64,000 bases of DNA from Streptomyces sp. MNU76 (GTDB lineage Bacteria; Actinomycetota; Actinomycetes; Streptomycetales; Streptomycetaceae): positions 186,001-250,000 of the forward strand of contig NZ_JAJKLK010000007.1 of NCBI RefSeq assembly GCF_020982545.1. The letters run 5' to 3'. Shown one piece after another: positions 24,276-32,680 of the stretch. Below the pieces are notes generated by a model. The model ran no database searches, was not told the DNA's origin, and saw nothing but the letters and a program-made list of their open reading frames with translations. The translations under genes and the position numbers were made by a program. Within the stretch, counting starts at the first letter, position 1; each line of letters begins with the position of its first letter.

Positions 24276-25583
24276 ATGACCGCACCGCCTGGCATACGGA
24301 CCCGCTGGCCGCTACCCGATCAGGTCGCGACCTACGGTGACCTGGGCACATTCCAACGCGCTCGTAAGGAGAGCGGGCAGTGGGTCTTCTGGGAGGACCG
24401 TGCCGAGCTGGTACTCCAGGGCCGCTATGACGAAGTGATACCCCTGCACATCGAGCTGTCTCCGACGTATCTGTGCAACTTCGCGTGCCCTTGGTGCAGT
24501 TGCCGCAGCGCTCGTGAGGACTGGTCGGACAACGACGTCTTTAACCATCCGCGCGCCACTCCGATGACGGTAATGCGGAAGGAAAAGATCGACGACGTAC
24601 TTTCCCACCTGGCCGAGCATCGTGTCGGCATTATGTGGGTGGGCGGCGAGCCAACAATGAACCCGTTGCTGTACTCGACCGCTCTACGTGCCGACGCGCT
24701 CGGTCTGTCCCAGTGTCTGTTCACCAACGGCAGCCTGCTCAGCCCGCGGCGCGTCGACGCGCTCTTCGACGCCAATCTGGTGTTCATCCGCGTCAGCCTC
24801 AATGCGGTAAGCCCTGATGTCCACCAAGTCCATCACGACTACGACCCGCGCCGTGGGTACGCGGACCGGGTCCTGGAGAATCTGCGCGCTCTGGCCGAGA
24901 CAGGAGCGCGGCGGCGCTCGTCCACCCTCGTCGGCGTATCGATCGTGGTCGACGAACGCAACCTCGGAGACCTGGAACTAACTGCCGAGCACCTGTGTCA
25001 CCTCGCAGAACGATACGGCCCCGGGGCTGTCAGCTACGCCATCTTCCGTCCGGCGTTCCCCTTCCACACCGCGCAGCTCGATGTTCGTTCCGACACCGTC
25101 GAGCGCTTCCTGGGTGCGATCGGGCCGGACGCGCCCTGGCACCGACGGATGCGCGAGGCAGGCATCGATGTGGTGATACCCGAGCAGTCCGTCCCCGAGA
25201 ACACCGTCGCCCCCGCTGACCTGCCTGTCCGAGACGACCTGGGGTGCCTCGCCGCCGGCTGGTTCGGGGAAGTCACCCCGAACGGTGACATGGTGCTGTG
25301 CTCAGACCAGTACGGCAATCCGGACTACTTCATCGGAAACGTCGCCTCCTCCTCGATAGGGGAGCTATGGAGCGGCGATGGTCGGCGCACAGCCTTGAAG
25401 CTCGCCCGTGACACCTCCTGCTACACCACCTACTGCCCCCGCAACGGCCGGGGCTATTTCCTGAACCAGCTGTTCCGCCAGGTGGAGCAGCTGCGCACAC
25501 AGGGCCGCCTGGACGAGGTCGCCACCTGGATCGAAGATCTTCGCGCGGTCCTGCCCCGACCGACCCACAGCTTCTTCCTGTGA
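24276..25583 (+). CDS. radical SAM/SPASM-type enzyme 2
   Basis: The 435-residue protein carries CNFACPWC at residues 67-74, the segment GIMWVGGEPTMNPLL and C-terminal SPASM-like cysteines in GCLAAGWFGEV, LCSDQYGNPDY and SCYTTYCPRNGRGY. It is a diverged paralogue of the enzyme encoded just upstream, lacking that protein's longer N-terminus. The ATG at 24276 was chosen over an earlier in-frame start because GGAGG lies nine bases before it. The stop overlaps the aldo-keto reductase start. Two consecutive radical steps on one substrate are the natural inference. Confidence 0.85.
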   Translation: MTAPPGIRTRWPLPDQVATYGDLGTFQRARKESGQWVFWEDRAELVLQGRYDEVIPLHIELSPTYLCNFACPWCSCRSAREDWSDNDVFNHPRATPMTVMRKEKIDDVLSHLAEHRVGIMWVGGEPTMNPLLYSTALRADALGLSQCLFTNGSLLSPRRVDALFDANLVFIRVSLNAVSPDVHQVHHDYDPRRGYADRVLENLRALAETGARRRSSTLVGVSIVVDERNLGDLELTAEHLCHLAERYGPGAVSYAIFRPAFPFHTAQLDVRSDTVERFLGAIGPDAPWHRRMREAGIDVVIPEQSVPENTVAPADLPVRDDLGCLAAGWFGEVTPNGDMVLCSDQYGNPDYFIGNVASSSIGELWSGDGRRTALKLARDTSCYTTYCPRNGRGYFLNQLFRQVEQLRTQGRLDEVATWIEDLRAVLPRPTHSFFL

Positions 25584-26635
25584 CCGGAATGGCGATCACC
25601 ACGGGAACTCCGAAGCCCGTCACACCACCGCAACGCCGCCTGGGGCCGACCGGACCCGAAATTCACCCGTTGGTGCTCGGCACGATGAACTTCGGCCCGC
25701 ACACACCCGAGCCCCAGGCCCACCGCATCCTTAGCACCGCCGTGGACCTCGGCCTCACTCTCGTCGACACGGCCAACGTCTACGGGTGGCGGCCCGGCGG
25801 CGGCTGGACTGAGCAGATCATCGGCCGCTGGCTGCGAAACAACCGTAGGACTCACGACCGAGTGTTGATCGCCACCAAGGTGTACAGGCCCCTCGACGAC
25901 TGGCCCAACTCCGGTGGCCTGTCCGCCCTCAGCCTGCGCAAGTCCTGCGAACGCTCCCTGCGCAACCTCGGTGTCGAGACGATCGATGTGCTCTACCTTC
26001 ACCACATCGACCGCACCACGCCAATCGAGGAGACCCTTTCCGCACTGCACAGCCTGCGCTCCCGTGGACTCGTCCGGCACTTCGGCTACTCCAATTTCGC
26101 CGGCTGGCACTTGGCCCGCGCACAGGAGACCGCACGCACCCTGGGTATCCAAGGCGGAGTAGTCGAGCAGTGCTTGTACAACGCCATGGTGCGCGAAGCC
26201 GAACGCGACGTGCTCCCGGCCTGCGCGGCGTACCGCCTGGGCACACTGGCCTGGAGCCCCCTCAATCGGGGTCTGCTGGCCGGATTCACAGATGCGGGGC
26301 CTCGCCGACGCGACCCACGCACCGCCACCACGCACTCCCGCCATCGAAGGGCGCTGGAACGCTTCTGGGCGATCTGCGCGGAGGCCGGTGCCCATCCCGA
26401 GCAGGTCGCTCTGTCATGGGTGATCCGGCGAGCGACCGGTGCGGTGATCGGCCCCCGCACGGAAGCACAGTTGCTGTCGGCGGTTGCGGCACTCGACCTC
26501 AGCGCCGACAGAGCCCTGACCGAGACAGTGGACAACGCCATCGATACCGTTTTCCCCGCACCGCGGCCATGGACGCTTCCCCTGCGCAACAGCACCGAAC
26601 CGGCTTCGGGTCGGCCGATCGGCGGTGTCCGGTGA
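25580..26635 (+). CDS. aldo/keto reductase
   Basis: The product of about 351 residues has the AKR barrel and catalytic tetrad: Asp and Tyr in VDTANVYGW, Lys in IATKVYRP and His in VLYLHHIDR. A C-terminal NADPH-binding segment (GAVIGPRTEAQLLSAV) is present. It should reduce a carbonyl or oxidise an alcohol in the pathway. A GTG at 25580 overlaps the previous stop (GTGA), with an ATG nine bases later as alternative; the stop in turn overlaps the next gene. Confidence 0.88.
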   Translation: MTGMAITTGTPKPVTPPQRRLGPTGPEIHPLVLGTMNFGPHTPEPQAHRILSTAVDLGLTLVDTANVYGWRPGGGWTEQIIGRWLRNNRRTHDRVLIATKVYRPLDDWPNSGGLSALSLRKSCERSLRNLGVETIDVLYLHHIDRTTPIEETLSALHSLRSRGLVRHFGYSNFAGWHLARAQETARTLGIQGGVVEQCLYNAMVREAERDVLPACAAYRLGTLAWSPLNRGLLAGFTDAGPRRRDPRTATTHSRHRRALERFWAICAEAGAHPEQVALSWVIRRATGAVIGPRTEAQLLSAVAALDLSADRALTETVDNAIDTVFPAPRPWTLPLRNSTEPASGRPIGGVR

Positions 26636-27825
26636 CATCCGCCCTAGTGAGCGAACGGCAGACAGCAGGTGGTAACGACCTCGAACTGCTGCGCCGACTG
26701 CGCCGCGCAGTCCACCGCCGACCCGAAACGGCCCACCGAGAACATCGCACGGCAGCGTACGTCGAACGCCTTCTCACCCGCTTCGGCTTGCACCCCTTCC
26801 GCCCGGCCCCCACCAGCGTCGCAGTCCACATCGGCCCACCCGGCATCCGCCCCGCAGTGGGCTTCCGCGCAGACCTCGACGCTCTCGCTGTCGCCGAGGA
26901 GACATCAGCGCCATACCGATCACGCGTCCTCGGCGTTATGCACGCCTGCGGCCACGACGGACATACCGCCGCCGTGCTGGCGCTGGCTCGCCGGCTTGCC
27001 GCCGACCCGCCGCGCGACCACGCTGTCCTCCTGGTCTTCCAGCAGGGAGAGGAGGCCCATCCATCCGGGGCGCCCCTGGTGCTGCAAGGTCTACCCGCGG
27101 CGATGAGGCCCCCCATGTTCTACGGCCTCCACCTGTGGCCCGAATTGCCCTCTGGCGTGATCGGGCTGCGAGACGGACCGCTGCTGGCCTCGGTGGCGGG
27201 TATTACCGTCCGGGTCACCGGCGCAGAAGGCCGGGCCCACGGGACCCAAGCCGAAAGCGGAGGCGTGGACGCCCTTTCCGCCGGAGTAGACCTATACCGC
27301 GCACTACCCACTGTCGCGGCGGGACGCACGCTGACCGAGAACCGCCGGCACGCCCTCCACGTGGGACGGCTGACAGCTGGCGAACAACCGCATCGCGTGC
27401 CCCTCCAGTGCGAGCTGCACGGAACGTTGCGGGCGCTGTCCGACGCCGACGAAAACGCAGCCTTAGCTCAGTTGCGACAGCTGACCTCAGTGATCGCGAG
27501 ACGCACCGGGGCAGCGATCGACGTCGAGGTCGAGCGAGACATCCGGCCCTCGCTATGCAACAGCGCCAGCGCCGTAGATCTGGCCGCCGCAGCCTGTCGC
27601 GCAACAGGCGTTGCGCTGCGTACCTATCCCGCCCAGCCCTTGGGAGTCAGCGACGACTTCGGCTGGTACCTGAAGGACGGTGCAGGAGCCATGCTCCTGG
27701 TTGGCTGCGGCAACGGATCATCCCCTGCCGATCTGCACACGCCGCTCTTCGACTTTGACGAGGAAGCCCTCGTACCAATCGTCGACGTCTTTACAGAGCT
27801 GGCGCGTCACCCCTTCGGTCACTAG
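26632..27825 (+). CDS. M20-family amidohydrolase/peptidase
   Basis: The 397-residue enzyme matches the M20D (hippurate/IAA-amino acid hydrolase) group. Metal ligands are visible in HACGHDGHTA near residue 104, in QQGEEAHPSG, in YGLHLWPE and in the final LHTPLFDFDEEAL. Such enzymes split an N-acyl amino acid or dipeptide bond. In this cluster it may release the final amino acid or small product from a peptide carrier. The GTG at 26632 overlaps the AKR stop. No signal peptide is present, so it acts in the cytoplasm. Confidence 0.85.
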   Translation: MTSALVSERQTAGGNDLELLRRLRRAVHRRPETAHREHRTAAYVERLLTRFGLHPFRPAPTSVAVHIGPPGIRPAVGFRADLDALAVAEETSAPYRSRVLGVMHACGHDGHTAAVLALARRLAADPPRDHAVLLVFQQGEEAHPSGAPLVLQGLPAAMRPPMFYGLHLWPELPSGVIGLRDGPLLASVAGITVRVTGAEGRAHGTQAESGGVDALSAGVDLYRALPTVAAGRTLTENRRHALHVGRLTAGEQPHRVPLQCELHGTLRALSDADENAALAQLRQLTSVIARRTGAAIDVEVERDIRPSLCNSASAVDLAAAACRATGVALRTYPAQPLGVSDDFGWYLKDGAGAMLLVGCGNGSSPADLHTPLFDFDEEALVPIVDVFTELARHPFGH

Positions 27826-27864
27826 CACCGCCAGTGGTGACCAGATCCGTAAAGGAGACGGGCA

Positions 27865-28752
27865 GTGACACAACCGGTGAGCCTTCCGCACAGCGCGGTA
27901 GTCGAGGCATGCCCGGACTTGATTGGCCTCGTCGAGACGCAGTGGAGGCAGCTGGCCATCGACGACGCCACACTCGGGACACCAGCCACGCAGACAGCAT
28001 GGCGGCACCGGCTTCACAGCGAGCTGGGCGAGCAATGGGGTCAGCTCGTGCGCAGAGTACGCGCCGGCCTCGACGCAACGCCGCACGCGGTAGTTGTCGC
28101 CCCACGACCGGGAAAGCCAGCATCGATCCCTCTGCTGGCCGCTCTGTCGGTCGCGCTTGGCATGCTCACTGTCCCGCACACGGCAGGGCAGGCGCTGCAC
28201 GTCCTACGTAGACACTCCGCGGACGGCGCCGATACCCGGTGGCACACCGACGGCGCCGGCTGGGCCCGACAGAATGTCTTCACCTGCCTGCTCTGCGCGA
28301 CTCCGGCTGAGAGGGGCGGTGCCACCGAACTCCTGCCATGGACTGTGCTCCGCGAGGCGCTGGCCAGCGACCATGGGCTGCTGCGGCAACTGCAGACGAC
28401 GGCCATTCCATGGGTACTGGACGACGACAGCCAGGCGGGTACGGTTTTCGCTCCGATCGTCGCCCCGGATGGCCTTCGCTACCTGCGCGAGCAAATCGAC
28501 TCCGCCGCGCAATCCTTCCCGGAGCAGGCACAAGAGCTGCACGACCTGGACGAGCGCCTACACCAGTCCCTGCGGTCGGTTCGCGGGCACCTCGCGTGGC
28601 GGCTCTCCGAGGGGGAAATTCTGCTGTTTGACAATCGGCGATGCCTGCACCGCCGTGGCCCGCTACCCCCCGGGGATGTAGGGGATCGGACGCTGGTGCG
28701 GACCAGGCTTGTCGACCCAGTCTGGGCGAGGACCGCAATGCCCCTGTTCTAA
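27865..28752 (+). CDS. TauD/clavaminate-synthase-like dioxygenase
   Basis: The 295-residue protein is a non-haem Fe(II)/2-oxoglutarate oxygenase. The iron-binding HxD is in RWHTDGAGW, the distal His in NRRCLHRRG, and a 2-oxoglutarate Arg in TLVRTRLVD. The layout resembles the amino-acid hydroxylases of the clavaminate-synthase group, which act on free or carrier-bound amino acids. AAGGAG before GTG 27865 supports the start. It is the last gene of the cluster and ends five bases before a strong terminator. Confidence 0.85.
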   Translation: MTQPVSLPHSAVVEACPDLIGLVETQWRQLAIDDATLGTPATQTAWRHRLHSELGEQWGQLVRRVRAGLDATPHAVVVAPRPGKPASIPLLAALSVALGMLTVPHTAGQALHVLRRHSADGADTRWHTDGAGWARQNVFTCLLCATPAERGGATELLPWTVLREALASDHGLLRQLQTTAIPWVLDDDSQAGTVFAPIVAPDGLRYLREQIDSAAQSFPEQAQELHDLDERLHQSLRSVRGHLAWRLSEGEILLFDNRRCLHRRGPLPPGDVGDRTLVRTRLVDPVWARTAMPLF

Positions 28753-28756
28753 TGTC

Positions 28757-28787
28757 TGCGAGCCTGCTCGCTCCGAGCAGGCTCGCA
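28757..28787. terminator. bidirectional hairpin between the dioxygenase and serS
   Basis: A perfect 14-bp stem (28757-28770 with 28774-28787, arms beginning TGCGAGCCTGCTCG) and a 3-base loop lie between two convergent genes. It can stop transcription from both sides. Confidence 0.8.
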
Positions 28788-28909
28788 AGAGACGGAACCA
28801 GGAACGGGCGGATATCCGCGGGGCGACAACTTCCCAAGCGCGGACATCCGCAAGCGGCGGACCCGCGGGGAGGTTCGCCCGCGCAGATTCCGTACACGAA
28901 CGAGCTAGG

Positions 28910-30190
28910 TCATCCCAGCGGTTCGATGATCCGCTTACCCATGTAGGGCACCAGCACCTCGGGCAACTCGACCGTCCCGTCCGACCGCTGCCCGTGCTCC
29001 AGCAGTGCCGCCCACAAACGCGGCGTCGCGATGGCCGACCCATTCAGCGTGTGTACAGGGGCCGTCTTGCCGCCCGCGAGGCGGTAGCGGATGTTACCGC
29101 GCCTGGCCTGGAAGTCACTGAAGTGACCGACCGAGGAGCACTCGAGCCAGCGGTCGACTCCAGGCGCGTACACCTCAAGATCGAAAATCCGCGCCGAGGA
29201 AAACGTGAGGTCACCGGTGCACAGATCAAGGACCCTGTAGGGCAGCTCCAGCAGTTGGAGTGAACGCTCGGCGTCTGCCAGCAGGCCGTCGAATTCCTCC
29301 TGTGCATTCTCAGGTGTGCAGATCCGGACCAGTTCCACCTTGTGGAACTCATGAACCCGCTGGAAGCCCCGGGTGTCCTTCCCCGCCGCACCCGCCTCGC
29401 GACGGAAGCAGGACGTGTGTGTCATATACCGCTTAGGCAGCTCATCGGGGTCAAAGATCTCGTTCTGATGCAAACCGGTCAGCGGTACCTCGCCAGTGGG
29501 GACCAGCCACAGGTCGTCGAGCGTGGTGTTGTAGGCGTCGTCCGCAAACTTGGGCAGGTGCCCAGTGCCCTCCATGAGCGGCCCGCGCACGAGGTGGGGT
29601 ACGACCGTCTCGATGTAGGTGTCCCGATTGATGTCCAAACCGAACTGCACCAGAGCCCGCAGCAATCGGGCGCCATCGCCGTAGAGCAGAGCGAAACCCG
29701 ACCCACTGAGCTTGGCAGCCCGCTCAGCATCGAAGATGCGCAAGTCAGACGCGATGTCCCAGTGCGGCCGGTACTCTTTACCTTCGAACTCCTGGACGGG
29801 CGTGCCTTCATGGCGCAGCACCACGTTGTCATCCTCGGTCTGCCCCACCGGCGCCTCAGGAGCGGGCAGGTTGGGGAGACGCAGCATCTGGTAGCGGAAA
29901 TGCTCCTCGGCCTCCCGGTACTCGGCCTCCTGCTTGGCGATCTGCGCTTTGAGCTCGCCTAGGCGCTTGCGCTCGTCTTCCGCCGACGGGTCACCCTTGG
30001 CCATAAGCTGGCCGACCTGCTTGGAACGGCGGTTCATCTCGGCCCGCAGCTGCTCCAGCTCAGACATCACCGACCTGCGGTGCAGGAGAGAGTCGTATGT
30101 GGCACGCACCGCCTCGGGAGACGTGCCTTTCGTCTCCAGCGCCACCGCTACAGCGTCCACATCCTGGAGCAACAAATTCGGGTCGATCAT
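28910..30190 (-). CDS. serS: seryl-tRNA synthetase, divergent second-copy type
   Basis: The 426-residue protein has the SerRS layout: an N-terminal coiled coil (about residues 30-105) and a class II core. Motif 2 is FRREAGAAGKDTRG followed by RVHEFHKVEL, and motif 3 is LNGSAIATPRLWAALLEHGQ. Two active-site segments differ from the usual: TGEVPLTGLH replaces the common TAEVPLTNL, and HEF replaces HQF in motif 2. The N-terminus (MIDPNLLLQDVDAVAVALE) also differs from the Streptomyces housekeeping enzyme as I recall it. Facing a biosynthetic cluster, it probably provides resistance to a SerRS-directed product. GAGAGG precedes the ATG. Confidence 0.85.
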   Translation of the reverse strand: MIDPNLLLQDVDAVAVALETKGTSPEAVRATYDSLLHRRSVMSELEQLRAEMNRRSKQVGQLMAKGDPSAEDERKRLGELKAQIAKQEAEYREAEEHFRYQMLRLPNLPAPEAPVGQTEDDNVVLRHEGTPVQEFEGKEYRPHWDIASDLRIFDAERAAKLSGSGFALLYGDGARLLRALVQFGLDINRDTYIETVVPHLVRGPLMEGTGHLPKFADDAYNTTLDDLWLVPTGEVPLTGLHQNEIFDPDELPKRYMTHTSCFRREAGAAGKDTRGFQRVHEFHKVELVRICTPENAQEEFDGLLADAERSLQLLELPYRVLDLCTGDLTFSSARIFDLEVYAPGVDRWLECSSVGHFSDFQARRGNIRYRLAGGKTAPVHTLNGSAIATPRLWAALLEHGQRSDGTVELPEVLVPYMGKRIIEPLG

Positions 30191-30506
30191 CCTGTACCTC
30201 TCAAAGCACCTGGGGTAGCGACTCTAGTCAGTCGGCCGATTGCGGCCAAACTCGATTCCCGACGTCCGCTAGATCAATACTGCTACGATCCGCGAGCTCG
30301 CGGGCATGGTTTGCCACCTCTCTAGTAGCCACATCCGCCTCCAGGACCAGCCACCCAGGGTTCACGACGCGCTGATCACCAGATCGAGGTCGGCCCAACG
30401 GTCGAGTCAGGTCCCGGGGACCCTTGGGGTGCTGGGCGCATGGACAAGTAATCGCCAGTCTTGATGTGGATGCGAACGTGCGTCCGAGCTGCCAGGATGG
30501 CGCGCT
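30191..30506. other. serS upstream region, no clear gene
   Basis: The region holds the serS promoter side and possibly a promoter for the kinase on the other strand. A minus-strand frame ending at 30228 reads VVNPGWLVLEADVATREVAN and NHARELADRSSIDLADVGN, which looks like the end of an unknown gene without a clear start. I saw no convincing T-box. Confidence 0.35.
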
Positions 30507-31325
30507 ATGCCACCGCACCCGCTGCTGGATGCTGGATTCATCGATGCGCTGGAGCCGTACCTGGAAGAGGTAGGCACCGTCTTCCACGCCTTCCGAGAGC
30601 AGGACTCCGGCTGCGTGTCGTTCGGGGTCGCCGTCGGGAGCGAGCGGTGGTTCGTGAAGGGCGCGACCGAGTCGGAGGCGGCAGTCTCGCTACGCCGTGC
30701 GGTGAAGATCCATGCCGCGGTCCAGCACTCGGTGATTGTGCCACTCCAGCACGCCTTCGACATCGCTGGCGGACTGGCTCTCGTCTACCCGTGGGTGGAT
30801 GGCGTTGTCTTGTACCACCCCACCCTCTCCCGCCACGGCGGCCGTGCTGCTCCCGACAGCCCGATGGCCCGATTCCGCAGACTCCCTCTCCCTGTCGTCC
30901 TCCAGGCGCTGGATAAGATCCTCGACGCGCACCTGGCCGTCGAGCGAGCAGGGCTCCTCGCTGTCGATTTCTATGACGGCTGCATGCTGTACGACTTCGA
31001 TGCCCACAGCATGGTCTTGTGTGACTTGGACGAGTACCGGCCGGGGCCGTTCCTTCTGGACGCAGAGCGGTTGCCGGGTTCGAGGCGCTTCATGGCTCCG
31101 GAGGAGTTCGTCAAGGGCTCGACCATCGACGTCCGAACGACCGTGTTCGTGCTCGGCCGAGCTCTCCGTCTGCTACTGGATGCCGGCGATGAGGAGCAGG
31201 GATGGCGGGGCTCGCCTTCGCAGCTGGCGGTCGTCGGCAGGGCGACGACACGTGATCCTGCCCATCGGTACGCCTCTGTCGATGCGTTGATGCAGGCATG
31301 GCATGCGGTCAGCGCGGCAGATTGA
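30507..31325 (+). CDS. atypical serine/threonine protein kinase-like protein
   Basis: The 272-residue protein has a kinase-like fold with unusual motifs. A Lys sits in RWFVKGATE. The catalytic loop position reads VDFYDGCMLYDF instead of HRDxKxxN, and the DFG position reads LCDLDEYRPGPF. A substrate-site segment GSRRFMAPEEFVKG and a C-terminal helix RDPAHRYASVDALMQAWH are kinase-like. Actinobacteria have a small family of such proteins. Whether it phosphorylates protein or a small molecule is not known. The ribosome site before ATG 30507 is weak. Confidence 0.65.
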   Translation: MPPHPLLDAGFIDALEPYLEEVGTVFHAFREQDSGCVSFGVAVGSERWFVKGATESEAAVSLRRAVKIHAAVQHSVIVPLQHAFDIAGGLALVYPWVDGVVLYHPTLSRHGGRAAPDSPMARFRRLPLPVVLQALDKILDAHLAVERAGLLAVDFYDGCMLYDFDAHSMVLCDLDEYRPGPFLLDAERLPGSRRFMAPEEFVKGSTIDVRTTVFVLGRALRLLLDAGDEEQGWRGSPSQLAVVGRATTRDPAHRYASVDALMQAWHAVSAAD

Positions 31326-31487
31326 TTCCTTTGCGCTCATCCTTTGGGCGTGAAGGATTGCCTGGTCGGGTTGTTTCTGTGACCGACGGTGGGGGTCGTA
31401 TCGCGGGTTCTGGCCGCCGACAGCGCGGCGATCATGGAGTTCCGCCGCCATGAAGGTTCTCTTGGACATCGAGGATTGGGCAGCGAG

Positions 31488-32267
31488 ATGAACTCCAACA
31501 TGCCTGGCCTGCCACCGCGCGGCTGGCAGGCGCAGATTCTGCCGAAGTTGAGCCAGATCGCCGCTGGCGACGAACGCATCCGCGAGCTTCGCGTTCATGG
31601 ATCTGCGAACGACCTTGTGTCCGGCACGGATGTGTGGTCCGACCTTGATCTGCTTTTGGTTTCCGAAGCACCGATTCTTGTGGCGGAAGACTTCGCGCGG
31701 CACATTGAGGACTTCTTCGCCCCCTCGTTCGCGTCCCAGCGCAGCTGCGCTGCCAACAAGTACGTCGTCCGCCTCGTGCTGCCCGATCTGCGTCGCCTCG
31801 ACATCACCGTGATGCCTTCCATCGGATGTGAGGTGGTTCCGCAGTTCGACGCTGCGGCCGAGGACGTTGAGGACACCGTGACCGAGCTGGTCAACTCTTT
31901 CCGGTTCGACGCGGTGCTAGCGGCGGTCAAGGCTGCTCGCGGGGACATGCTGATTGGCGCGCACCTTGCGCTCCAGCTCGCCCGCCATGCCCTCGTGGTC
32001 GCGATGCTGATCCGTGATCGAGAAGCGGGGACCAACCACCACCGCCTCGGGGGCACCCGCTGGGACGCGTGGGCAGTACGGCTCGCATCGGCGCCCTCTC
32101 CGTACACGCGTGAAGGGATCACTGCGGCCATCCGCGAATACATCGACGCCTTGGACGAGCTTCTGCTGCTCACTCACCGGGCACATGATTTCGGCTCCAC
32201 CAACCAGCCGCTGCTGAACCTCTTGGCCGCGATCGATGCTCACAACGCGGATGCACCGGGACGGTGA
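31488..32267 (+). CDS. nucleotidyltransferase domain protein
   Basis: The 259-residue protein has the nucleotidyltransferase signature: HGSANDLVSGTDVWSDLDLLLV gives the Gly-Ser and the paired Asp in two pieces (HGSAND, DLDLLL), and a third acidic site may lie in RRLDITVMP. Aminoglycoside adenylyltransferases and other small-molecule nucleotidyltransferases share this. The C-terminal half is helical (LQLARHALVVAMLIRDREAG). ATG 31488 was picked ahead of a longer start at 31434 because GAGGAT lies upstream and the fold starts nearby. It may form a unit with the kinase-like gene before it. Confidence 0.65.
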   Translation: MNSNMPGLPPRGWQAQILPKLSQIAAGDERIRELRVHGSANDLVSGTDVWSDLDLLLVSEAPILVAEDFARHIEDFFAPSFASQRSCAANKYVVRLVLPDLRRLDITVMPSIGCEVVPQFDAAAEDVEDTVTELVNSFRFDAVLAAVKAARGDMLIGAHLALQLARHALVVAMLIRDREAGTNHHRLGGTRWDAWAVRLASAPSPYTREGITAAIREYIDALDELLLLTHRAHDFGSTNQPLLNLLAAIDAHNADAPGR

Positions 32268-32295
32268 CACCCTCCGGGACAGGCTCTCTGATCGC

Positions 32296-32589
32296 CTATG
32301 CGGCTTGGCTCTTGGCGGGGACCGCGGCAAGAGCTGGTGTCGGGACGGCCTGCTCGTCAGGGAATTCGATGCCCAGAATGCGCAGCAGGTCCGTGGTGAT
32401 CACGCGGTAGGCGTTGCCGAGGCGCAGGACCCGGCACGGGTACTGGTCGCGCTTGGCCAGTGCGTACCCGGTGCTGCGGCCGATGGCCAGCGCACGGTTG
32501 GCAGTGTCGAGGTCGATTGCGGCGGGGAGGGCGAGAATCTCCGCGCGGGTCAGGGCCTGCGGTCCACGGGCTGCGCCAGGTGTAGCCAT
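32296..32589 (-). CDS. small DNA-binding protein, excisionase-like
   Basis: The 97-residue protein has a winged-helix or MerR-like helix-turn-helix (LTRAEILALPAAIDLDTANR, then LAIGRSTGYALAKRDQYPCR). This resembles the AlpA/Xis-type proteins found beside integrases. GGAG lies eight bases before ATG 32589. It is divergent from the repressor-like gene at 32681 and close to the integrase, so a role in excision or in controlling it is reasonable. The C-terminal tail is Ala/Pro-rich. Confidence 0.6.
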   Translation of the reverse strand: MATPGAARGPQALTRAEILALPAAIDLDTANRALAIGRSTGYALAKRDQYPCRVLRLGNAYRVITTDLLRILGIEFPDEQAVPTPALAAVPAKSQAA

Positions 32590-32643
32590 GACGTACTCCG
32601 ATCTGGTGAAGCGGTCTGCAGTGGGAGAACTTGTACCACGGAT

Positions 32644-32654
32644 GTTGCAGCAAC
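32644..32654. promoter_or_regulatory. short palindrome between divergent excisionase and repressor genes
   Basis: GTTGCAGCAAC is a perfect 11-base palindrome in the 91-base divergent promoter region, followed by a T7 run. It is a candidate operator for the repressor encoded at 32681. Confidence 0.35.
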
Positions 32655-32680
32655 CATTTTTTTCGTCGTAAGTTGTAGCT

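Noticed and set aside
21166..30190. Albomycin-type thionucleoside cluster
   Set aside because: A second SerRS and a radical SAM gene are shared, but PLP enzymes, NRPS and ferrichrome genes expected for albomycin are absent.
30191..30506. T-box leader upstream of serS
   Set aside because: No recognisable T-box core or specifier stem was found by eye, and actinobacterial T-boxes are mostly found before ileS.
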